NCBI RefSeq assembly: GCF_015319165.1
Contig: NZ_JADIVZ010000001.1
Span: forward strand, 868,001 to 932,000
Direction: 5' to 3'
DNA length: 64,000 nt
Origin: Nocardioides acrostichi
GTDB taxonomy: Bacteria > Actinomycetota > Actinomycetes > Propionibacteriales > Nocardioidaceae
Positions 1 to 8,117 of this stretch are shown one piece after another; the first letter of the stretch is position 1, and each line of letters begins with the position of its first letter. Under the pieces are notes generated by a model. The model was not told where the DNA came from. It made no database searches and saw only the letters and a list, made by a program, of their open reading frames with translations. Made by a program: the position numbers and the translations under genes.

Positions 1-1
1 G

Positions 2-127
2 GGGCTCGACCTCTTCGGACCCACCGGACGACGCACCCGCGTGCCCGCGGCGGTCAACGACCACGTGCTCCAGGGGTTCGTCGTGCGACGAGTGCTCTAC
101 CGCGGCGTCGACCCGGACCGCTCGTGA
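2..127 (+). CDS. C-terminal end of an unidentified protein (partial)
   Basis: An open frame enters from the left edge and stops at TGA 125-127, giving the last 41 residues, which end in RGVDPDRS. Codon choice is GC3-rich like the surrounding genes, and the stop lies four bases from the stop of the convergent amidohydrolase gene, which fits a true gene end. The visible tail has no motif that I recognise, so no function is assigned. The start and most of the protein lie outside the window. Confidence 0.55.
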   Translation, partial: GLDLFGPTGRRTRVPAAVNDHVLQGFVVRRVLYRGVDPDRS

Positions 128-131
128 AGCC

Positions 132-1805
132 TCAGCGTTCGTACACGCATCGCCCGCCGGCCCAGGTCGAGGCGACCTCGCACGCGCCGATCTCGGAGGA
201 GGGCAGGGTGAAGGGATCGCGGTCGAGGACGACGAGGTCCGCGCGGGCGCCGACGTGCACGAACCCGGCGTCGACGCGGTGGTCGGCCCACGCGGAGCCG
301 CGGGTGTAGGCCGAGAGGGCCTGCTCCAGGCCGATCGTCTGGTCGAGCACGAGGGGCTCGGTGAGCTGGGCGGGGTCGGAGGCCCAGGCGCGCCGGTTGA
401 CCAGCACGTGCACCGCTCCGAGCGGTTCGGGTGGATTGACCGGCCAGTCGCTGCCCCCCGAGAAGCGCGCCCGCCCCTCCAAGACGTCTCGGAAGGGGTA
501 GTGCCAGCCGAAGCGCTCGGCGTCGAGATGCGGTGCGAGCAGGGTCACGGCCGGGGTCTCCCGACGTGCCCACATGCCCTGGAGGTTCGCGACCACCTGG
601 AGGTCGCCGAATCGGTGCCGATCGCTCGGCCGGACGAGCTGGAGGTGCGCGATCTGGTGGCGTAGGTCGCGCAGACCGTGCTCGCGCTGCGCCTGCTCCA
701 CCGCGTCGAGTGCCGTGTGGACGGCGGCGTCGCCGATGGCGTGGAAGTGACATTGCAGGCCGGCCGCGTGCAGCGCCGAGACCGAGGCACGGGCAGCCGA
801 CTCGGAGAGGAACGGGAGGCCGTGGTCGCCGCACGGGCATCCGTGCAGATCGTCGTAGCCGTCGGTGAGCGTGGCGGTGAAGGTCTCCGAGATGCCGTCC
901 ATCATCACCTTGACCGAACCGGCGTCCAGGCCCCGGGCAGCGAGCTCGTCGCGGCGCTGGACCAGCTCGCCCACCTGCGCGGCGATGGCGTCGTCGTCGC
1001 CACAGCGAGCCCGGTCCCACCACTGCGAGCAGCGCACCGTGGCGCTGAGCTGGTCGGCCTCGAGGAGGTCGAGGTAGGCCTGGGTGGGGTCGTCGAGCCC
1101 GGCATACCCTCCGATGAGAGCGTCGTGCCACCCGGTGACCCCCCACCCGTGCAAGCACCGCTGCGCCTCGCGCAAGGCGTCGGCGTCCTCCTCGCGGCTA
1201 CGGGTCACATGGTCGTGCACCAGCGCCATGGCGGCCTCGCGCAGGGTCCCCGTGGGATGACCGTGCTCGTCGCGCTCGATCCACCCGTCGGCAGGGTCGG
1301 GCGTGTCCCGGTTGACCCCGGCCACCTCCAGGGCGCGGGTGTTCACCCACGCGTCGTGGTGGTCGGTGCTGGGCAGGAACGCCGGGCGGTCGGGCACGAC
1401 GCGGTCGAGCAACTCCGCGGTGGGGCCGCGCTGGTCGAAGGCGTCGACCGACCATCCGCCGCCGCGCACCCACTGGTCCCCGTGACGACGACGCGCCGCG
1501 TCGCCGATCGCGGTGAGGTACTCCTCGGGCCGGGAGAGACCCGACATCTCGCAGCGCAACCGCTCCAGACCCCCGACCAGCGGGTGACAGTGCGCATCGT
1601 GGAAGCCAGGCATGATCAATCCGCCACGCAGGTCGACGCGTTCCACGGGGCCATCGAGGTCGGCCACCCGCTCGAGTACACGGTCGGCGGGGCCGGTGTC
1701 GACGATCCGGAGCCCCTGCACCAGCACGGCGTGCCCCGGCCGCCGACGATGTCCGTCGAAGACGTGACCACCCACGAAGAGGGTGCGCCGAGGTGCATCG
1801 CTCAC
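132..1805 (-). CDS. Amidohydrolase family protein (YtcJ-like, amidohydrolase_3)
   Basis: Predicted metal-dependent hydrolase of 557 residues. The N-terminal beta-sandwich segment leads into PGFHDAHCHPLVGG, whose HxH is the usual metal-binding motif of the superfamily. Later come FHAIGDAAV and a C-terminal GSDWPVNPPEPL segment with the conserved Asp of YtcJ-like enzymes. The GTG start at 1805 was chosen because it overlaps the TGA of the upstream oxidoreductase gene by four bases (GTGA) and because the family-like sequence begins there; a longer open frame upstream is only the other gene read out of frame. Family members act on amide or carbamate bonds of small molecules, but the substrate cannot be told from sequence. 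It is probably co-transcribed with the FAD oxidoreductase. Confidence 0.88.
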   Translation of the reverse strand: MSDAPRRTLFVGGHVFDGHRRRPGHAVLVQGLRIVDTGPADRVLERVADLDGPVERVDLRGGLIMPGFHDAHCHPLVGGLERLRCEMSGLSRPEEYLTAIGDAARRRHGDQWVRGGGWSVDAFDQRGPTAELLDRVVPDRPAFLPSTDHHDAWVNTRALEVAGVNRDTPDPADGWIERDEHGHPTGTLREAAMALVHDHVTRSREEDADALREAQRCLHGWGVTGWHDALIGGYAGLDDPTQAYLDLLEADQLSATVRCSQWWDRARCGDDDAIAAQVGELVQRRDELAARGLDAGSVKVMMDGISETFTATLTDGYDDLHGCPCGDHGLPFLSESAARASVSALHAAGLQCHFHAIGDAAVHTALDAVEQAQREHGLRDLRHQIAHLQLVRPSDRHRFGDLQVVANLQGMWARRETPAVTLLAPHLDAERFGWHYPFRDVLEGRARFSGGSDWPVNPPEPLGAVHVLVNRRAWASDPAQLTEPLVLDQTIGLEQALSAYTRGSAWADHRVDAGFVHVGARADLVVLDRDPFTLPSSEIGACEVASTWAGGRCVYER

Positions 1806-3034
1806 TGCGTGATCCGCCCGGCCAGGTCTGCGGCGTCGGCAGGTCGCGCCTTCTCGGCCAGCAGACTGCGCGCCTGCTCGAGGTCGGCGAAGAGGTTCCA
1901 CATGAGCACCCCGCGCACCGCGTCGTCGTCGAGGTAGTACACGACCGCCGCATCCTGTTCGCCGTCGACGACGTCGACGAAGGTCTCCATCGACGGGTCG
2001 AGGACGCCCATTCCCTGGTAGCCCAGGTCGATCACGTCGGAGTAGAAGAACGGTGTGTGGTCGTAGACCTCCTCGGAGCCGGCCATGATCCGGCCCGCCG
2101 CGGCGCCGCTGGAGGTCGCGTGGTCCTCGTGCTCCACCCGGGTGCGGCCGAGCACGGGGTCGGGGTAGATCACGGCGTCACCGGCCGCCCAGACGTCGGG
2201 CGCAGAGGTGGCCAGCCGCTCGTCGACGACCACCCCGCCGTCGTCGGCCAGGTCCAAGGTGCCGCGCAGGAACGATGTCGGCGGTTCGACGCCCAGCCCG
2301 ACGACGACCAGATCGGCGTCGAGCGAGCTGTCGTCGTCGAGAGTGAGGTGCACCCGGTCGCCGTCGACCCGCCCACCGGTCACCTCGCGTCCGCCGCGGG
2401 GCTGTACACCGGCTTGCACCAGACGTGACTCCAACCGCTCGGCGACGGTGCGGGGCAGCATGACGTCGCCCAGCACCTCACCGGGGTGCACGATCTGCAC
2501 CGAACAGTCCTCGCCGGAGAGCGCTGCGGCGATCTCGGAACCGATGTACCCGGCGCCCACCACGACCACTTCCGCGCCGGGCTGGTCGGCGAGCAGCGTG
2601 CGCACCGCGCGGTAGTCGGCAGGGGTGCGAAAGTACACGACCCGCGGACCCGCGGAGAGGCCGTCGAGGGTGCGCGGCGAGCCGCCCGGCGCCAGCAGCA
2701 GCCGGTCGTAGCCGACCCGGCCTCCGTCGGCGCACGTCACGGTGTGGCCGGTGGCGTCGAGTCCGGTGACCTCGGTGCCCAGGTGCACCGACGCCCCGGT
2801 GGCCTCGGAGGTGCCGAGGAAGGAGTCGTCGAGGCTGTCGGCGTCCTCGGCCCAGAGATCCTTCGAGAGTGCCGGACGCGGGAAGGGGGCGTCGTGGCCG
2901 CGCTCGAGGATGCCGATGGTGCCGGTGAAGGCCTGCTCCCTCAGCCCGCGTGCGGCGGCGTCGGCAGCCATACCGCCGCCGACGATCAGCACCTCGTAGT
3001 GGTCGGTAGGGCCTGGGGATGACGGGTTGCTCAT
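1802..3034 (-). CDS. NAD(P)/FAD-dependent oxidoreductase
   Basis: Protein of 410 residues with the two-dinucleotide-fold architecture of the pyridine nucleotide-disulfide oxidoreductase class. An N-terminal VLIVGGGMAADAAARGL binds the FAD ADP moiety, a central VVVVGAGYIGSEIAAALS binds NAD(P)H, and VWAAGDAVIYPDP is the second FAD (GD) motif. No CxxxxC redox disulfide is visible, so it looks like a ferredoxin-reductase or AIF-like member, not a disulfide reductase. The ATG at 3034 follows GGAGGG closely; in-frame sequence upstream lacks family character. It is first in a likely two-gene unit with the amidohydrolase. Electron partner and substrate are unknown. Confidence 0.88.
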   Translation of the reverse strand: MSNPSSPGPTDHYEVLIVGGGMAADAAARGLREQAFTGTIGILERGHDAPFPRPALSKDLWAEDADSLDDSFLGTSEATGASVHLGTEVTGLDATGHTVTCADGGRVGYDRLLLAPGGSPRTLDGLSAGPRVVYFRTPADYRAVRTLLADQPGAEVVVVGAGYIGSEIAAALSGEDCSVQIVHPGEVLGDVMLPRTVAERLESRLVQAGVQPRGGREVTGGRVDGDRVHLTLDDDSSLDADLVVVGLGVEPPTSFLRGTLDLADDGGVVVDERLATSAPDVWAAGDAVIYPDPVLGRTRVEHEDHATSSGAAAGRIMAGSEEVYDHTPFFYSDVIDLGYQGMGVLDPSMETFVDVVDGEQDAAVVYYLDDDAVRGVLMWNLFADLEQARSLLAEKARPADAADLAGRITQ

Positions 3035-3098
3035 CCCTCCACCGTGCGGGGGCTCCACGGCGTACGCGAGACCCGGACGGGTGTCCTCGAACGGGGGA

Positions 3099-3428
3099 TC
3101 AGCGCCGGAAGACGCTCGCGTGCGTGGTCTCGCCCACCGCGATCGAGTACTCGGCGTAGTACGACGCGACACCGTGCCGCTGCGCCTCCCGGTGTCGTGG
3201 GTGCTCGGCCCACCCGCGGTGCGAGACGGGGTCGGCGAAGGTCACGACCGTGCAGCGCTCACCGTCGTCGGCCACGAAGGTCTTGGTCTCGACGAACCCC
3301 GGCATCTCGTGCGCGAGAGCCACGACCTCGGCGAGTTCCTCGGTGTAGTCGGCGGCGGCCTCGGGCCGCAGCCGGTTGCGGAAGACCGTGACGACCTGGC
3401 CGACGAGTGGTCGCTGCTGGGCGCTCAT
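3099..3428 (-). CDS. Antibiotic biosynthesis monooxygenase (ABM)-fold protein
   Basis: Small protein of 109 residues with the ferredoxin-like dimeric alpha-beta barrel pattern of ABM proteins. It starts with QVVTVFRNRLRPEAAADY, has a central helix (EELAEVVALAHEMPGF) and then VVTFADPVSHRGWAEHPRHREAQ, which matches the family's typical WxxHPxHxxAQ-like region. Family members include quinol monooxygenases and heme-degrading enzymes, but many have no assigned reaction. It ends 64 bases before the oxidoreductase start on the same strand and could share its transcript. The exact activity is unknown. Confidence 0.75.
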   Translation of the reverse strand: MSAQQRPLVGQVVTVFRNRLRPEAAADYTEELAEVVALAHEMPGFVETKTFVADDGERCTVVTFADPVSHRGWAEHPRHREAQRHGVASYYAEYSIAVGETTHASVFRR

Positions 3429-3456
3429 GGCGCCAGCGTGTCAGACGACGCCGCGG

Positions 3457-3654
3457 TCAGTGGCGCGAGCGGTGGTAGCCGAGGCGGCGGGCGGCGGCGG
3501 AGCCGCCGGTGACAGCCGGGCGCAGGACCAGTGCGGCGGCGGTGGCCAGACCCATCAAGGAGAGGGAGGTGCCCTCGATGAGGGCCAGGCCTGCGCTCTC
3601 GCGACGAGGGGATCGCTGCGGCTCGAAGCGGGCATCAGCGGCGTGGGGGGACAA
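3457..3654 (-). CDS. Small hypothetical protein
   Basis: Open frame of 65 codons between the ABM gene and a strong hairpin. The central stretch SLSLMGLATAAALVLRP could be a single membrane helix, with charged ends and a basic tail (RRLGYHRSRH). Third-position GC is high, as in real genes here. I do not recognise a family. The start is taken at the first ATG; the gene is supported mainly by codon use and by filling an otherwise empty same-strand gap. Confidence 0.45.
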   Translation of the reverse strand: MSPHAADARFEPQRSPRRESAGLALIEGTSLSLMGLATAAALVLRPAVTGGSAAARRLGYHRSRH

Positions 3655-3715
3655 GCCTGACTCCTGACCTGGGGAACGGGCGTCACGTCAGGATGCGCTC
3701 GCCTGCGAACGCACG

Positions 3716-3746
3716 GGACCCCCGGACGGGTGAAGTCCGGGGGTCC
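3716..3746 (-). terminator. Perfect 12-bp hairpin downstream of the metalloprotease gene
   Basis: GGACCCCCGGAC (3716-3727) and GTCCGGGGGTCC (3735-3746) form a perfect 12-bp stem with a 7-base loop. It lies 28 bases beyond the metalloprotease stop on the minus strand. There is no long U tract, which is common for actinobacterial hairpin terminators. Confidence 0.7.
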
Positions 3747-3774
3747 GCGTGGTCAGGGCGGGTCAGCCGTGCCG

Positions 3775-5424
3775 CTAGTTCTTATAGGCCCGGGTGACCA
3801 GCTTGAACGCCTTGCCGTTGTCGACCGGGGTGCCGTCGCAGGAGTACTCCACGCTGCCGGTGCCCTGGCCGCAGTTCTTGAACCGGGTCGAGCCGTTGAC
3901 CAAGGTGACCGACACGGCGCTGACCGCGTTGCCCGAGAACAGCACCTTCTTCACGCCGTTGCCCTGGGCGTTGAGGTTCATCGGCGAGCGCTTCCATGCG
4001 CCGTTCTTCATGCGGACCACCACGTAGGCGATCGGCGAGGTCTTGGCGACCGGACCGTCGACCTTGATCTTGAGCCGCCACTTCTTGTTGCCGACGCCGT
4101 CGCCCGGGGTGATCACGTAGCTCGCCGCGGACATGTGCGGCAGCGTCGCAGTGACGTTGTTGCCGGTGCTGGTGCCGGTGAGCGTCCAACCGCCGTGGTT
4201 GGCGCTGGGCCACGACCCACCCTCGGGGTAGGTGCGCTTCGGCGTGAGGTTCGCGGCGTTGTAGGAGGCGAAGTTGCGCACGAACCCGCCCTTGCTGCTG
4301 AGCGTGCTCTTGAGCGCCTTGGTCGAATACGACGGGCCGGCCGCCTTGTTCCACGTGGTCTTGACGATGCCGTTGTTGAACTTGTGGGTCAGGAACTCCC
4401 ACCAGGCCCAGTTGCCGTACGGACGGCTCGAGCCGCTGGCGAAGTAGTCCAGGGCGGTGCTCGGGGCCTTCACGCTGCCGGAGGGCAGGTACTGGCGGTT
4501 GTCGTTGACACCGTCGGCGTAGCGCTCCTCCATCCACGTGGCCGTCGACTCCATGAACCAGCGGTCCTCGGTGTAGTCGTAGGCGTACTGCACGGCGTGG
4601 AAGAACTCGTGGGCCGCGGTGACCTTGAGGCTGTTGACCGGCCGCTGGCCGTACTCGGCCTTGGAGAAGTTGTTGTCGAGCACGCAGAAGCCGCCGCCCT
4701 GGCGGGTGGTCTTGCCGCTCTTGACCTTGGCGAACTCGGCGGCGCAGTAGCCGTAGTAACCGGCGCTGCCGAGATCCTTGAGGTAGACGTCGAACTTGCC
4801 GTTGCCGCCGTTGTTGCCGCTCAGGATGCGGTCGCTGACCGGGTGGCGGTAGCCCATCTTGCCGACCTCGACGTGCCAGACGCTGTTCATGGTCTTGAGC
4901 GTCTTGATCGCCCACGCGCGCTTGGCGGCGTCGGCGGTGTCGGTGACCCAGTGCACGCAGAAGTTGCCGGCGCACTTCCTCTTGCGCTTGTTGGTGGTGT
5001 AGCCGTCGCCGTAGGGGTCGCTGCTGCCGTCGGTGGGCCGGGCGAGGATCGCCTGCGCGGTGCGCCGGTCGGAGGCCGACATGTTCGGCAGCTGGAGAGC
5101 CAGGTCGCGCAGCGCCATGCTGACGTCGGGGGCCTGGTCGGCGCCCTGGGTGGCGTCTTGAGAGGTGCCGCGGGCGGGCGCGTCGCCCGACAGCGCGGCC
5201 TGGGCCGCGTCGAGCGCGTTGCTCGCGGCCTGCGTCGACTGGCTCGGCGCCTGGGAGGTGGCCTCCTGCGCGAGCTGGGCCAGCGAGGCGGTGCCGTCGG
5301 TGATGCCCGCGGGCGGCTGGGGGGTCGGTACGGAGTCGTCGGCGATGACGGGTGCGGTCGTCGCCGTGGTGGCGGCCAGGGCCAGGGCGGCCAAGGCGGC
5401 CATCCGCGCGAGGGAGCGGCGCAT
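3775..5424 (-). CDS. Secreted putative zinc metalloprotease (HExxH, MXAN_6640-like)
   Basis: Protein of 549 residues. It starts with MRRSLARMAALAALALAATT, a twin-Arg-poor Sec signal peptide ending near an Ala-rich cleavage region. A low-complexity Ala/Gln/Ser segment rich in STQAASNALDAA-type repeats follows, then the catalytic half. The key motif is VTAAHEFFHAVQYAYDY: HEFFH is a zinc HExxH site, and FMESTATWMEERYAD downstream carries a Glu that could be the third ligand, as in MXAN_6640-type putative metalloproteases. The C-terminal part looks beta-rich and could be a substrate- or surface-binding domain. The ATG at 5424 is chosen because it begins the signal peptide. It stands alone between a hairpin terminator and the cytidylyltransferase gene. 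The proteolytic target is unknown. Confidence 0.78.
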   Translation of the reverse strand: MRRSLARMAALAALALAATTATTAPVIADDSVPTPQPPAGITDGTASLAQLAQEATSQAPSQSTQAASNALDAAQAALSGDAPARGTSQDATQGADQAPDVSMALRDLALQLPNMSASDRRTAQAILARPTDGSSDPYGDGYTTNKRKRKCAGNFCVHWVTDTADAAKRAWAIKTLKTMNSVWHVEVGKMGYRHPVSDRILSGNNGGNGKFDVYLKDLGSAGYYGYCAAEFAKVKSGKTTRQGGGFCVLDNNFSKAEYGQRPVNSLKVTAAHEFFHAVQYAYDYTEDRWFMESTATWMEERYADGVNDNRQYLPSGSVKAPSTALDYFASGSSRPYGNWAWWEFLTHKFNNGIVKTTWNKAAGPSYSTKALKSTLSSKGGFVRNFASYNAANLTPKRTYPEGGSWPSANHGGWTLTGTSTGNNVTATLPHMSAASYVITPGDGVGNKKWRLKIKVDGPVAKTSPIAYVVVRMKNGAWKRSPMNLNAQGNGVKKVLFSGNAVSAVSVTLVNGSTRFKNCGQGTGSVEYSCDGTPVDNGKAFKLVTRAYKN

Positions 5425-5548
5425 GGATCCTCTGATTTCTCGACGGGGAATGGGGCGGTGGGTCGCAGTCAGCGTGCCCTGCCGACCCGAGGGCAAACGT
5501 GCACCGACAGCGTAAGGGCCGCACCCTGGGCACCGGGTCGCGGCACGG

Positions 5549-5950
5549 TCATGATCGCGAGATCTTCTCGATGAGGGCGGTGGTCGAGATGGCGGGCGTG
5601 CGCGGCAGGTAGACGACCTCGCAGATGTCGCCGAACTCGTCGAAGCGGCCTGCCCAGTCGTCGCCCATGACGAGCACGTCGGCGCCATAGCGCACCAGGT
5701 ACTCGCGCTTGAGCTCGAGGCTCTCCTCGAGGAAGACCTCGTCGACCGGCTTGAGGGCGCCGACGATCGCCATCCGCTCGGTCTCGTCGAAGACCGGCTC
5801 GCGGCCCTTCTTGCGCATGTTCAGCTCGTCGGCGGAGACCCCCACGACGAGCCGGTCGCCGAGCTCGGCGGCTCGCTGGATGACCTTGAGGTGGCCGACG
5901 TGGAAGACGTCGAAGGTGCCGAAGGTGACGACGGTGCGGGGGGCGGGCAT
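5549..5950 (-). CDS. Adenylyltransferase/cytidyltransferase family protein (glycerol-3-phosphate cytidylyltransferase-like)
   Basis: Compact 133-residue nucleotidyltransferase. FGTFDVFHVGHLKVIQRA near the N terminus is the HxGH signature of the cytidylyltransferase superfamily, and ISTTALIEKI near the C terminus is the second nucleotide-binding motif (ISTT). Length and motifs match TagD-type enzymes that make CDP-glycerol from CTP and glycerol 3-phosphate, or related sugar-phosphate enzymes. No teichoic-acid genes flank it, so the substrate is inferred only from similarity. The ATG at 5950 directly precedes the first beta strand (PRTVVTFGTF). It is divergent from the DUF445 gene. Confidence 0.85.
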   Translation of the reverse strand: MPAPRTVVTFGTFDVFHVGHLKVIQRAAELGDRLVVGVSADELNMRKKGREPVFDETERMAIVGALKPVDEVFLEESLELKREYLVRYGADVLVMGDDWAGRFDEFGDICEVVYLPRTPAISTTALIEKISRS

Positions 5951-6033
5951 GGCGCGCAGTCTTGCAGAGGCCGAGGTCGCGGTGCCGGAGGACGGCGATG
6001 CCGGAGACAGCTCGTGCTGCACAATCGCTCCTG

Positions 6034-7314
6034 ATGAGCAAGCCGCCCCCGCCTCCGCGACTCGCCCTGCCCCTGGGAGACCCCAGCGCCGACGTCGAGC
6101 GTCGCCGCGGCCTGCGCCGCATGCGGCTGCTGGCGTCGTCGCTGCTGGTGGTCGCCGCCGTCGTCTACGTGCTGACCCGCGACCAGGGCGGCGTGCTGGG
6201 TTTCGTGAACGCCGGCGCCGAGGCCTCGATGGTCGGCGCGATCGCGGACTGGTTCGCCGTCACCGCGCTGTTCCGCCATCCGCTCGGGCTGCCGGTGCCC
6301 CACACGGCGCTCGTACCCAGGCGCAAGGACGAGCTGGGCCGAGGTCTGGAGGAGTTCGTCGGAGAGAACTTCCTCTCCGACGCCATCGTGCGCGAGAAGG
6401 TGCTGGGGGCGCAGGTCGCGCTGCGGGTCGGGCGCTGGCTCGAGGAGCCGGAGCACGCCCAACGCGTGGTCGACGAGGTCGCCGACGCCGTCGGTACGGC
6501 GTTGTCGAAGGTGCGGGACGACGACGTGCGCGCGCTGGTGACCGAGGCGCTGGTGCCGCGGTTCCACGAGGAGCCGATCGCGCCGCTGCTCGCCGACCTG
6601 CTGAGCGAGGCGATGCGCGACGACCTGCACCACGGGCTGGTCGACCTGGCGCTGGAGGAGCTGCACGCCTGGCTCATCGACAACCCCGACACGGTCGCCG
6701 AGGTGCTCGGGGAGCGGGCGCCGTGGTGGGCGCCGCAGAGCCTGAACGACCGGGTGACCTCGCGGGTGCACCTGGAGCTGGTGCGGTGGGTGGCCGACAT
6801 CCGCGACGACCGCGGCCACCGGGCGCGGGCGGCCCTCGACACGTTGCTGCGACGCCTGGCCCACGACCTGCGTGAGGATCCCGCGACGCGCGAGCGTGCG
6901 GAGGCGCTGAAGGACCGGCTGCTCGACCAGCCGCAGGTGGTGGCGACGGCGGTGTCGTTGTGGCAGGCGCTGCGCCGGGCGCTCGCCGCCTCGCTCACGG
7001 ATCCGGCCGGTGCGGTGCGGGTGCGGCTGCTCGACGAGGTCACCCGCTTCGCGCGTCGGCTGCTCGGCGACGACACCCTGCGCGAGCGTCTCGACCGGGC
7101 CGCCGCCGACGCCTCGGTGTTCGTGGTCGAGCGATACGGGCGAGAGCTCACCTCGGTCATCACCCAGACCATCGAGCGCTGGGACGGCCGCGAGGCCGCC
7201 GAGCGCATCGAACTGCACGTCGGTCGCGACCTCCAGTTCATCCGTATCAACGGCACCGTGGTCGGCGGTCTGGTGGGTGTGCTCATCCACCTCGTCAGCG
7301 TGCTGCTCGGGTGA
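6034..7314 (+). CDS. DUF445 family membrane protein
   Basis: Protein of 426 residues with the DUF445 pattern. An N-terminal membrane helix (LLASSLLVVAAVVYVLT) is followed by the diagnostic segment AGAEASMVGAIADWFAVTALF and then a long, charged helical domain. The C terminus ends in a second hydrophobic helix (VGGLVGVLIHLVSVLLG) preceded by LQFIRINGTVVGG, typical of the family. Function is unknown; the proteins are thought to be membrane-anchored helical bundles. The ATG at 6034 leaves a short proline-rich leader. It lies 17 bases upstream of the S4-domain gene and may be co-transcribed with it. Confidence 0.88.
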   Translation: MSKPPPPPRLALPLGDPSADVERRRGLRRMRLLASSLLVVAAVVYVLTRDQGGVLGFVNAGAEASMVGAIADWFAVTALFRHPLGLPVPHTALVPRRKDELGRGLEEFVGENFLSDAIVREKVLGAQVALRVGRWLEEPEHAQRVVDEVADAVGTALSKVRDDDVRALVTEALVPRFHEEPIAPLLADLLSEAMRDDLHHGLVDLALEELHAWLIDNPDTVAEVLGERAPWWAPQSLNDRVTSRVHLELVRWVADIRDDRGHRARAALDTLLRRLAHDLREDPATRERAEALKDRLLDQPQVVATAVSLWQALRRALAASLTDPAGAVRVRLLDEVTRFARRLLGDDTLRERLDRAAADASVFVVERYGRELTSVITQTIERWDGREAAERIELHVGRDLQFIRINGTVVGGLVGVLIHLVSVLLG

Positions 7315-7331
7315 CGCGGCAGACTGCTGCC

Positions 7332-7601
7332 ATGAGTGAGCCGCCCGGCGTCCCCATCCGCGACGAGTCGATCCGGCTCGGTCAGTTCCTCAAGCTCGCG
7401 AACCTCATCGAGAGCGGCTCGATGGCCAAGGAGGTCATCGCCGCGGGGCAGGTGCTGGTCAACGACGAGGTCGACACCCGCCGCGGTCGGCAGCTTCGGG
7501 TGGGCGACGTCGTCCGGCTCGACGACGCGCTGGGAGAGGGGCTGGGAGGCCTGAGCGCCAGGGTGGCCGACGAGTCCGAGCCCGACGGCCTGCCCTGGTA
7601 G
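7332..7601 (+). CDS. RNA-binding S4 domain protein
   Basis: An 89-residue protein that is nearly all S4 domain: IRLGQFLKLANLIESGSMAKEVIAAGQVLVND contains the two helices and loop of the alpha-L RNA-binding fold, followed by VGDVVRLDD. It resembles the YbcJ/RlbA-like group of stand-alone S4 proteins linked to ribosome or tRNA quality control. No catalytic domain is present. The ATG at 7332 starts 17 bases after the DUF445 stop. Confidence 0.88.
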   Translation: MSEPPGVPIRDESIRLGQFLKLANLIESGSMAKEVIAAGQVLVNDEVDTRRGRQLRVGDVVRLDDALGEGLGGLSARVADESEPDGLPW

Positions 7602-7628
7602 TCGCGGAGGGCGCGATCGCGCCAGGGC

Positions 7629-7997
7629 TCAGGAGACGGCGAGCAGGTCGACCACGAAGATGAGGGTCTCGCCCGGCTTGATGACGCCGCCGGCGCCGCG
7701 CTCGCCGTAGCCGAGGTGCGGCGGGATCACGAGCTTGCGGCGGCCACCGACCTTCATGCCCTGCACGCCGGTGTCCCAGCCCTGGATCACCTGGCCGATG
7801 CCGAGCCGGAACCGCAGCGGCTCGCCGCGGTTGTAGGAGGCGTCGAACTCCTCGCCGGTGGAGTGGGCGACGCCGACGTAGTGCACGCTCACGGTCTGGC
7901 CGGCGGCGGCCTCCTCGCCGTCACCGGTGGTGACGTCCTCGATCACGAGGTCGGCGGGCGGGTCGAAGTCGGGGAAGTCGATCTCGGGCTTGTCCAT
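7629..7997 (-). CDS. FKBP-type peptidyl-prolyl cis-trans isomerase
   Basis: A 122-residue cytoplasmic FKBP. It shows the family core: VSVHYVGVAHSTGEEFDASY, then PLRFRLGIGQVIQGWDTGVQGMK with the active-site VIQGWD, and IPPHLGYGERGAGGVIKPGETLIF. It accelerates proline isomerisation during protein folding. No signal peptide is present. The ATG at 7997 gives MDKPEIDFPDFDPP, a start typical of actinobacterial single-domain FKBPs. It is convergent with the S4 gene. Confidence 0.95.
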   Translation of the reverse strand: MDKPEIDFPDFDPPADLVIEDVTTGDGEEAAAGQTVSVHYVGVAHSTGEEFDASYNRGEPLRFRLGIGQVIQGWDTGVQGMKVGGRRKLVIPPHLGYGERGAGGVIKPGETLIFVVDLLAVS

Positions 7998-8117
7998 GGG
8001 CCCGACCCTAGACGCTGCGGGGGAGCCGCCCGATCCGGGTGAGCCTCCACGCGGGCCTGGGATCGCCGGGTAGGGTTCCCGGGGCCGGGAGCCAGTCCGG
8101 TCGTGAGCGGAGGACAT

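Noticed and set aside
8103..8117. Upstream GTG as the start of signal peptidase I
   Set aside because: A better ribosome-binding site (GGAGGA) lies directly before the GTG at 8118, and the extra five residues (GGH-type) are not typical.
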